From contig JABAKD010000013.1 in assembly GCA_012845835.1 (NCBI GenBank), positions 9,303,128 through 9,367,127 of the forward strand: a DNA stretch of 64,000 bases, given 5' to 3'. The notes beneath the pieces are model-generated. The model did no database searches. It was not told where the DNA came from and saw only the letters and a list, made by a program, of their open reading frames with translations. Positions within the stretch are counted from its first letter, which is position 1, and each line of letters starts with the position of its first letter. The position numbers were made by a program, and so were the translations under genes. This DNA comes from Undaria pinnatifida. Its lineage: Eukaryota; Sar; Phaeophyceae; Laminariales; Alariaceae. Positions 61,001-64,000 of this stretch are shown here, piece after piece.

Positions 61001-63649
61001 CATACACCACCTCGCGTCCGCCTTGCGCGTTCTTACACCGCATTCTGTTTAAATCCTCGCTACCGATGGCGCCACCATCGACCCTGACAATGCACACACA
61101 CCAATCTCTCGTCGGCCTTGCGTGTTCGTACACCGCATTATGTTGAAATTCACGCCAAGGGAGAGGACGCCACCACTTAAACTTGATGGTTAAGAATTTG
61201 GGCTCACTTGAGATACCCGGAAAGTAACCTATAATACACTACCCAAGCATACACTAAGACCTACAAAAGATGCCCCATTAAGAAATAAGAAGAGTAAGAA
61301 CCGAGCCTCGGGCAGAAAATATATATACTCCGTACTTAATAAGTGATGGCGCCATCTGAAGTGACTTGTCGTACACTGCTGGTTATTATGTACGAAACAA
61401 CGGCTTTTTCGACTGTTGACATGTGGACCTTGAAATGATCGGGAGCGAGCATATTATTATGTGTAGTCTTCTACATGGCCTTCTATCTTCTATATGTATG
61501 TGTAGTCTTGTAGCCACGCAGTCTACGTGACGTGGCGCCCATGGTTGAGATTCGGTCGGAATTTGAAAGGGTACGGGGCGTGAATAGCCTCGAGCAAAGT
61601 CGGTCCTCATGGTAAATTTTTCGACAGAAAGCGGTATGGGTTGCGTCAGAAAGCAATGACGGCCGAGCTGAAAAGATGCGGTACAATGTACCGCAAGCGG
61701 TTGGTGTCAAAAACCGGTACGAGGCTGAGTTGACCAATCAGCGTTGCGGATCGGGGCCAAAAATCTAGATGTATTCTGATGTACCGCACGGTGGCGCGGA
61801 ATGGCTGCGGTATACCGCTTCCTGTTGTCTACCCTTTATTTTTTGTCTGGAGGAGCTCTATACCCCCCCTGAAAAAAAACTGGCTCTTTTCGAGTTATTT
61901 TTTTGTCTGGAGGAGCTCTAGACTATACCCCTCCCCCCAAAACTGGCTTTTTTCGAGTTTTTTCTTTTGTCTGGAGGAGCTCTATACCTCTCCCCCCCAA
62001 ACTGGCTCTTTCGTTTTTTTTTGTCTGGAGGAGCTCTATCTATACCTCTCCCCCCAAAACCGGCTCTTTTCGAGCTATTTTTTGGTCTGGAGGAGCTCTA
62101 TACCCCTCCCCCCAAAACTGGATATTTTCGAGTTTTTTTTGGTCTGGAGGAGCTCTATACCTCTCCCCCGAAAACGGACTCTTTTGTAGTTTTTTTAAAT
62201 CTGGAGGAGCTATGTACCCCTCCCCCCAAAACTGGCTCTTTTTTAGTTTTTAGTGTTTGTCTGGAGGAGCTCTATACCTCTCCCCGCAAAACTGTCGCTT
62301 TTTGAGGGTAATTGAACGTGCAACCCGACAAGCAATGTCATGTCTCTAAGAACACAACGACAAGCGCTGTCGTGAATAAAACACAACATGATTTAACGGC
62401 ATTCGTTATGGAGTGGAGTCGTATCTAGTTGTACATGTATATGAAGATGGGTTCCTAGAACGGTCCTCGTGGGCCTGATGATGTAGAATTTGGCTGTTCC
62501 AGGAGTTGTGTCCGTTAGGTCCCAAAGTGACCACCCGTCGTAAGTGTGGCGGGGGATTGATGGAATCCACCGTCCCAACCCCGTCACTCCGAGCCTCGAC
62601 CTGTTGTACTAAGCCTTAAGCCATAAGAAAGGGGCAATCCACGAGAATAAGCTATACAGCGCGAAGTGTATTGGAATATGGAATCTGCAAAAGGTGTTGA
62701 ACCTCGATATGCATCATTGTAAAAACGCGGTGCCTCCCAGCACCGATACCTCCTGTGCCCCTACCACTCGGCAGCACTTTGACACATTGGAGTGATAGAA
62801 GCTATCGTTCCGCAGTCAATCCCTTTCGAGCCCCAAAAACCCCTTCCTCTATATTCAAGTCCAAACAAATTGTCCTCATAAACGAGTTTCCAATCGTGAA
62901 GGGGTTATTTAAGTGAGTCCTTAGTTTTGGGAGCCCCGTCAGTCGGCGATAATATGGTAAAAAAAAGCACCGCCCCCGTCTTAGGAGGGTCGTTCCCAAC
63001 GAAAGAGCGCAAAAAATCACGATTGATTCAATCTAACAAAAAACAAAGTCGCGATTATTGATTCCTGACATTTTGAAATTCTGAAATGTCGCCCTCAAGT
63101 CTTCAGAAGAAAAACAACATCACGTTTTTATTTTTTTGTCAGGAATCCTGACATCATTTTCTTTTGGGAAAGTAAATCAGAACTATCCAACGTCAGTCGG
63201 GATTCTTGACAAAAATATCGTAACGGTTCGTGAAAAATCCCTTTTTTTTTGTCATGATTTCTGACGCTTTTTTGTGCGTTCGTTAAGAATGGTCTTTACT
63301 TAGCACGCGTGTTTTTCAGCAGAGAGAGACATGTTGGGCGCCACCTCCTGCAGCGAACTACCAGGTAATCCGCGAGGCCACCACTCGTATTAATAGCTGA
63401 TCATGGGAATAAGCTCGACACCAGCCTGAACCAAACAGAGGAACCCGAGATGTAAGAGACAGCATCCAACAACAGCCTGCTTATACTACAGGACACCCCC
63501 ACGCCCCGACCCACCTGAACGCAGCCAACAATGTCAAGGCGTTCAAGCGCAGGGCAGCCGCTGGACATCCACGCAAGGCCGACGTCTGTCACGGTTTCGC
63601 ATCCCGTCATGTCTAGCCGCTGCAATCCGGGACAGCCTTCGCCTAACGC
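27601..63649 (-). CDS. LRR / IQ / B-box / WW multidomain protein, 5' partial, at least 17 exons
   Basis: Minus-strand exons, in order: 63649-63515, 57895-57695, 56417-56215, 54030-53793, 52641-52486, 49166-49062, 47816-47716, 46422-46255, 42543-42420, 38895-38755, 37143-36916, 35617-35474, 33866-33747, 33286-33154, 31542-31406, 29868-29743, 27746-27601. They total 2,606 nt (868 codons plus two bases) and every junction keeps phase. The product has AMN1-type leucine-rich repeats, about seven IQ motifs (calmodulin or myosin-light-chain binding), a WW domain, a B-box-like zinc module and further WW domains. All are protein-interaction modules, so a scaffold role is inferred; no enzyme domain is seen. 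The 5' end is outside the window. At the 3' end the frame meets TAA inside the donor-like AG/GTAAGC after 27601, so either the protein stops there or more exons follow. Weakest joins: the exon 6 acceptor at 49166 and the GC donor at 47716. Splitting into two or three genes cannot be excluded. Confidence 0.65.
27980..29123. mobile_element. hAT-like non-autonomous element in a WW-gene intron
   Basis: The ends are inverted repeats starting CAGGGTTCAGGTCGGGA on the left and, read inward from the right, CAGGGTTCAGGTCGGGAC. The flanking 8-mers are GTTTTAAG and GTTTGAAG (7 of 8 identical), as expected of hAT target duplications. Both flanks of the element hold many subterminal copies of a TACCGGATACCGCC / GGTACCGGCATAT unit, another hAT trait. 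The centre is T-rich with no transposase, so it must be mobilised in trans. Confidence 0.75.
29400..31400. other. intronic DNA with dispersed repeats
   Basis: Apart from the exon at 29743-29868 I see no coding sequence. About 29400-29465 is a CAGCTGTGAGATCGA-family end. About 31130-31350 is an inverted, diverged copy of the repeat at 51340-51530 and 59940-60240 (GTTCG…GCGCAACCCGAC at one end, CAGCAGATTCTA inside). Confidence 0.4.
32007..33019. mobile_element. MITE family A, copy interrupted by another element
   Basis: The left end is GACGCGTGTTACGAGAGAGG and the right end is TACCATCGTGGCGTGCGTC. Without the 745-bp insertion and one copy of its 3-bp target site, the element is about 265 bp, the normal family length. 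The signature GGGGCTCCTTA … CTCAAAATCG is split exactly at the insertion point. Confidence 0.8.
32073..32817. mobile_element. PIF/Harbinger-like element nested in MITE A
   Basis: The terminal inverted repeats begin GGCCATTTCT and extend about 24 bp to CAGTCGGATT on both sides. TTA flanks both ends (32070-32072 and 32818-32820). A 3-bp TTA/TAA target duplication with GGCC-type ends is the hallmark of the PIF/Harbinger superfamily. The interior has many AGTCG(A)-type words and no recognisable transposase. Confidence 0.8.
33747..35617 (-). CDS. exon group 3: end of WW domain and B-box-like zinc module
   Basis: Exon 35617-35474 starts VCGEIRWRRPQDF, which supplies the third strand and closing Trp and Pro of the WW domain begun at 36916. 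It continues with ACGDCGLFEAFSECADC and AEYFCSVCYQK. Exon 33866-33747 adds VHGGGKRLRHEF. Together they give a C-x2-C-x7-C-x2-C…C-x2-C…H…H arrangement typical of B-box-like zinc-binding domains, which act in protein interaction. Neither half makes the domain alone. The second exon appears to use a GC donor (CAG before GCGAGC). The identification rests on cysteine and histidine spacing only. Confidence 0.8.
33890..34315 (-). pseudogene. decayed tandem copy of the B-box second exon
   Basis: About 34120-34185 repeats the start of exon 33866-33747: GGKRLRHEF is encoded in both. The flanking DNA is duplicated too: GGGCATTAGTCCG…ACTACTGG at about 33890-33920 matches GGGCATTGGTCCC…ACTACTGG at about 34285-34312. 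In this copy the base pair that made the CAG acceptor is TTG, and the reading continues into lysine-rich junk. It is read as a relic, not as an active exon. Confidence 0.65.
34370..35060. repeat. dispersed repeats: CACTATAG-rich element and tRNA-like repeat
   Basis: 34380-34570 has repeated GCACTATAG/CACTACAG and ACCGGCA words and looks like a degraded MITE. 34770-34950 matches 6044-6190 (CGCGCGAGTGACCCCCCTGT). No coding sequence is seen. Confidence 0.4.
36395..36625 (-). pseudogene. two relic copies of the WW half-exon end
   Basis: Both lie in the intron between exons 36916 and 35617. About 36424-36468 encodes YDDERGDDFYSN followed by TAA, against YDEERGAHFYYNK in the real exon. About 36587-36608 has CTTCTACCACAACAAGGTGG, nearly identical to the last bases and donor of that exon. 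Neither copy carries the full exon, and one has a stop at the junction. Confidence 0.65.
36916..49166 (-). CDS. exon group 2: array of IQ motifs and first half of a WW domain
   Basis: Six exons encode a basic, helical stretch with IQ-type motifs: LTIQKLWRKAIARM (47.8 kb), TDIQRSYRGVLGRRR and CTIQRAFRVHR (46.3 kb), TVIQRHYRGCCARAL (42.5 kb), a degenerate ALQLQLWHRVKASKAL (38.8 kb), KIQQSYRRYRIRLD (across the 38.8/37.1 kb junction) and TRIQALTRRAAGR (37.0 kb). IQ motifs bind calmodulin or related EF-hand proteins. The group ends at 36916 with RWKEMYDEERGAHFYYNK, the first two strands of a WW domain. One IQ motif is complete only if the intron 37144-38754 is removed, which supports its GC donor. 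The 5' edge of the 49.1 kb exon is uncertain; acceptors near 49178 or 49268 are alternatives. Confidence 0.75.
38040..38610. repeat. three tandem units of 190-240 bp
   Basis: Each unit has TATGACCGCCTTATTG-type text or its variant, a GGAAGCCGC stretch, a GC-rich TGCAATTCCCC stretch, then AGCGATTTCGACCGCCTTAT and AACGGGATACCGCC. A related single unit lies near 7.4 kb. The palindromic TAAGGCGGT / ACCGCCTTA ends suggest a mobile origin. The array is intronic. Confidence 0.6.
39190..39865. repeat. GGAAGC-type minisatellite split by a MITE
   Basis: 39190-39487 and 39747-39855 are arrays of GTGGAAGC and TTCCATGGAAGC words. They give open frames on both strands (MEAVEASMEA-like and its reverse), which I regard as repeat artefacts. 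A MITE A copy sits between the halves. Confidence 0.85.
39489..39746. mobile_element. MITE family A, best-preserved copy
   Basis: The ends are GACGCGTGCTACGATAAAGG and CTCTATCGTAGCACGCGTC, nearly perfect inverted repeats of about 16-20 bp. The interior has TTCTGAATGACGGGGCCCCT, CCTAGGCCATGGGATTTTTC and GATGCACCTCTATCG. It is 258 bp with no coding capacity. Confidence 0.85.
40338..40606. mobile_element. MITE-like element, family B (CAGCTGTGAGATCGA ends)
   Basis: The left arm starts CAGCTGTGAGATCGACC and the right arm ends ATCGGACTCACAGCTG. The inner parts of the arms also pair (CAACCTGCGTGTGATACT against GGAGTATCACGCAGCTTGCA). Related arms occur near 10490, 29410, 46480, 46720, 49430, 49900, and 52140-52240. 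No protein is encoded. Confidence 0.6.
41000..41390. repeat. degraded MITE A relative with short tandem repeats
   Basis: AGGTAGTAAGGTGTACC and GGCAGTAAGGTGTACCA recur four times at 41038-41145, followed by family A text (AGTCCCCAAATCGTCGGAAT, then GTAGCGTGTGTCGG at the right). Copies of the left end seem to have been duplicated in tandem. Confidence 0.5.
42650..42703. repeat. CAA/GTT microsatellite
   Basis: An interrupted (CAA)n array lies in the intron about 110 bp upstream (minus-strand sense) of the exon at 42543-42420. Open frames through it give poly-Asn or poly-Thr and are not genes. Confidence 0.9.
43080..43270. repeat. degraded MITE A relative
   Basis: It contains CTACGGCAGAGGTAGCAG, a TATACCTAGGCTATGGGATC string and CTACGGTAGAGGTGCAGCAT. 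These match family A ends and interior. The boundaries are uncertain. Confidence 0.45.
43631..43878. mobile_element. MITE-like element, family C, inverted copy
   Basis: It is the reverse complement of the elements at 1392-1636 and 53362-53623. The ends are TTCCTCGGTAGCCC and GGGGCTATCGTAGAA; the flanking triplets are TCG and TCA. The interior has CTTGCCACCCCGACGTCATC. Confidence 0.65.
43987..44046. repeat. interstitial telomere-like tract (TTAGGG-type)
   Basis: About nine degenerate units of GGGTTA/GGGTTG/GGGTCA lie in a row, including GGGTTAGGGTTAGGGTCAGG. They are far from any chromosome end visible here. A second tract is at about 50386-50408 and a degenerate one at 50806-50832. Confidence 0.8.
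44395..44520. repeat. dispersed repeat shared with 54.8-54.93 kb
   Basis: ACCATGGATCTTACACCCAG and a preceding CATCAAAAGCAGTGAGCAA-type stretch recur at about 54830-54900 with moderate divergence. Function unknown. Confidence 0.55.
45485..45770 (-). mobile_element. SINE, family S, copy
   Basis: From right to left it reads the family body: GAAAGCGCGAGAGCGTGATG, ATCGACGAGAATTC, a G-run, and AGGTCGCTGAGCGTAAAACC. The tRNA-like head is replaced or eroded. It lies in the intron between the 46.3 and 42.5 kb exons. Confidence 0.55.
46545..46665. repeat. GTTGA pentanucleotide microsatellite
   Basis: A long degenerate run of TTGAG/TTAAG units lies directly beside two family B arms (46480-46540 and 46720-46790). 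It is intronic. Confidence 0.85.
47295..47610. repeat. SINE tail fragment and dispersed repeat
   Basis: 47325-47395 is a plus-oriented SINE S tail (CTGTGACCACGGGTAGGTTG, GGCTGAGGGTAAAACCTCTT). 47440-47610 is a dispersed family also present at 57160-57310 (GACAATGTGC…CATGAG, TTGATCACTCATAAC, TTCCCG…AAGAAAGCCT) and more distantly at 35680-35800 and 36140-36260. Confidence 0.55.
48180..48400. mobile_element. MITE family A, inverted copy
   Basis: The right end is CTTCTATCGTAGCGTGTGTC and the interior reads the family in reverse (GAAAAATCCCATGGCCTAGG, GATTTGGGGTTAAGGAACCC). The left boundary is unclear. It ends a few bases before the ATC microsatellite. Confidence 0.6.
48408..49058. repeat. 650-bp ATC/ATT/GTC trinucleotide microsatellite
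   Basis: Hundreds of ATC, GTC and ATT triplets lie in a row with no stop in some frames. It ends four bases from the exon boundary at 49062, so on the minus strand the intron enters the repeat almost at once after its GTAGACAG donor. Confidence 0.95.
49430..52250. other. intronic DNA with several repeat families
   Basis: No exon is supported between 49.27 and 52.47 kb. Family B arms lie near 49430-49490, 49900-49965 and 52140-52240. At 49555-49580, GTGGGTTCGTGTCCCAC followed by T-runs looks like an isolated tRNA T-arm, without a complete cloverleaf. A CCCTAA tract is at 50386-50408. 50570-50720 resembles 31130-31260. Confidence 0.45.
51600..51925 (-). mobile_element. tRNA-derived SINE, family S, reference copy
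   Basis: Read on the minus strand it starts CCTCGGTGGCGTATCAGG (an A-box match, TGGCGTATCAGG), then GAGTTCGAATCCCCCCGAG (a B-box match). The body has GAAAGCGCGAGAGCGTGAGT, a poly-A stretch near CATTTTT, a G-run, and CACCTGTGACCACGGCTTG. The spacing of A and B boxes (about 40 nt) suits a tRNA origin. No protein is encoded. Confidence 0.75.
52486..63649 (-). CDS. exon group 1: AMN1-type leucine-rich repeats
   Basis: Five exons carry about eleven repeats of roughly 26 residues with the pattern GCPxLxxLDxxGCxxVTxxG. Examples are GCPGLQRLDMTGCETVTDVG (63.6 kb), GCPNLTHLDMSGL (57.7 kb), GCVKLQTLVLDGC (56.3 kb), GCRGLQRLNLRG (53.9 kb) and NLMNCPKITGAGVQWLATGC (52.6 kb). The repeats continue smoothly across every junction. 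The clearest case is LNLS at the end of exon 3: its last two bases (TA) join the first base of exon 4 (C) to give Tyr, then CGSAASDAAV. This cysteine-containing LRR class is common in F-box and AMN1 proteins, but no F-box is visible because the N-terminus lies off the window. The group could also end as its own gene: after 52486 the frame reads only four more codons to a stop at 52471. Confidence 0.85.
53362..53623. mobile_element. MITE-like element, family C, copy
   Basis: The ends are TTCTACGACGCCCCCCC and GGGGGGGCTACCGTAGAA. TGA and CGA flank it. A short direct duplication (ATATATTTTCATTTTTTCAAAGTACTA-like, two units of about 30 bp) lies inside at 53450-53510. Confidence 0.7.
55795..56095 (-). 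mobile_element. SINE, family S body with a different tRNA-like head
   Basis: The body matches the 51.6 kb copy (CCTCAGCGACCTTCTGGACA, CACGCTCTCGCGCTATCCGC). The head, read on the minus strand, is different: GATGGAGCAGTAACG, then GTGGGTTCAGGCTTCAC, which forms a T-arm-like stem but is not the GAGTTCGAATCCC head. Confidence 0.6.
57899..58072. repeat. GTT/CAA microsatellite touching a splice site
   Basis: About 57 GTT units with a few interruptions. On the minus strand this is (AAC)n ending four bases before the CAG acceptor at 57896-57898, where a polypyrimidine tract would be expected. The frame stays open through it as poly-Asn, so an unspliced or alternative reading is possible. Confidence 0.95.
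58858..59770 (-). mobile_element. SINE, family S, interrupted by another element
   Basis: Left part 58858-58993 has CCTCAGCGACCTTCTGGACA and CATATTTATCGCGCATA. The right part resumes at 59709 with TAGGGTTCCGCATTCCCAC and CTTTTCAGCTTTTAATGCTA, the next text of the family (compare GATTCAGCATGCCCACTTTT at 55.9 kb). Removing 58994-59710 restores the family sequence. Confidence 0.75.
58994..59708. mobile_element. Tc1/mariner-like element nested in a SINE
   Basis: The ends are perfect inverted repeats CAAGCTGGGCCGGCCAAGA and TCTTGGCCGGCCCAGCTTG, flanked by TA on both sides. A TA target duplication fits the Tc1/mariner class. Inside are smaller palindromes (GGCGAGCTCAAAA against TTTTGAGCTCGCC). No transposase frame is seen; it is 715 bp. 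Confidence 0.75.
59920..60240. repeat. dispersed repeat shared with 51.34-51.53 and 31.13-31.35 kb
   Basis: Common strings are TCATCCCACGCTA, CAGCAGATTCTA, GCCCGAAACATGA and GTTCGCGCAACCCGAC. Three diverged copies are in the window, one inverted. Class unknown. Confidence 0.55.
60255..62310. repeat. tandem array of about 60-bp units, split by an insertion
   Basis: Units follow TGTCTGGAGGAGCTCTATAC, then CTCTCCCCCCAAAACTGGC, then TCTTTTCGAGTTTTTT. About five lie at 60255-60556 and eight at 61835-62310, in the same orientation. Unit length is not a multiple of three throughout, and the long open frames across it are repeat artefacts. Confidence 0.9.
60557..61834. mobile_element. Mutator-like element with ~215-bp inverted repeats
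   Basis: The two arms (60557-60775 and about 61620-61834) are inverted copies. The outer end reads GGGCAGACGACAGGAAGCGG on the left and, inverted, GGGTAGACAACAGGAAGCGG on the right. TTTATTTTT flanks both ends (60548-60556 and 61835-61843). Long arms and a 9-bp duplication are typical of the Mutator superfamily. The 840-bp centre has no transposase, so it is non-autonomous. Confidence 0.8.
62311..63514. other. intronic DNA, no gene recognised
   Basis: No exon is seen. About 62815-62960 resembles 30975-31060 (CCCTTT…AGCCCC, AAGTCC, GTTTCCA…GTGAAG or GGTAAAGCGGTT). 63060-63260 has repeated TTTGTCAGGAATCCTGACAT-like palindromes (TCAGGAATC, GATTCTTGAC, GATTTCTGAC), possibly another degraded inverted-repeat element. 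Confidence 0.4.
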
Positions 63650-64000
63650 CTTTTCTCGCAGTTAAGGAATAGCAACGGCAACGAGCGGTGGCAGCGGAGG
63701 TATTGCAAGGGAGAAGCAGATGCACACGTTTTTAATTTCACCACCGCCCCGATATATACGGGCTTATGTTAAGGTATTATTGGGGTATTAGTCTGTTTGA
63801 CCACTTGCAAAAGGTTAACCAATGGCTTACCCAAACTGAGCCTTATAACACTCTCCCCCCCTGAAACGGCGGGATAGCAGGTCGGCCGGATATTCGTACG
63901 GGCGGACCTGTCAATTATCCAAGCCGTTTCATTTCCTGGGTATACCGGGGAGAGTATTTTTCAAGTTCGACATGTGGGGAAAGTCTGAAAAAGTTTATTA
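63650..64000. other. intron of the long minus-strand gene, window edge
   Basis: The first exon seen starts in the middle of a leucine-rich repeat after an AAAAG acceptor at 63650, so upstream exons lie beyond the window. I see no coding sequence in this stretch. Confidence 0.5.

Noticed and set aside
61779-62305. Overlapping open frames rich in SGGALYxSPPKTG
   Set aside because: These come from the 60-bp tandem units, which lack stops in several frames; there is no start context or splice evidence.

Overview
The window is nuclear DNA from a eukaryote with many introns and many repeats. One gene is certain, a complete alpha-tubulin. GT-AG introns, several GC-AG introns, tRNA-derived SINEs, at least four kinds of terminal-inverted-repeat transposon and TTAGGG-type tracts rule out a bacterium. 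The tubulin sequence, a long AMN1-type LRR / IQ / B-box / WW protein and the ankyrin gene suggest a protist or alga, most likely a stramenopile such as a brown alga. The lineage is inference; the gene structures come from phase-matched splice sites.

Layout. 1.7-5.9 kb, plus strand: three phase-compatible exons of an unrecognised gene. 5.9-13.1 kb: no convincing gene, but SINE and MITE copies. 13.2-16.9 kb, minus strand: alpha-tubulin in four exons (453 codons). 16.9-18.1 kb: a divergent intergenic space. 18.1-23.2 kb, plus strand: an ankyrin-repeat gene in four exons. 23.3-27.6 kb: repeats and a possible LINE fragment. 27.6 kb to beyond the right edge, minus strand: at least 17 exons that join in phase into one protein of at least 868 codons. 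In order they encode LRRs, about seven IQ motifs, a WW domain, a B-box-like zinc module and further WW domains. Its introns hold most of the transposons.

How it fits together. The long gene was reconstructed from short exons (101-238 nt), several too short to stand out as open frames. Domains split across exons become complete only after joining: the first WW domain, the B-box Cys/His set, two later WW domains, one IQ motif and an LRR. Five of its 16 introns, and one in the ankyrin gene, appear to start with GC rather than GT. Two introns carry decayed copies of neighbouring exon sequence. The repeats record a history of nesting: a TTA-flanked (PIF/Harbinger-like) element inside a MITE, a TA-flanked (Tc1/mariner-like) element inside a SINE, an element with ~215 bp inverted repeats and 9 bp target duplications (Mutator-like) splitting a tandem array, and a hAT-like element with 8 bp target duplications.
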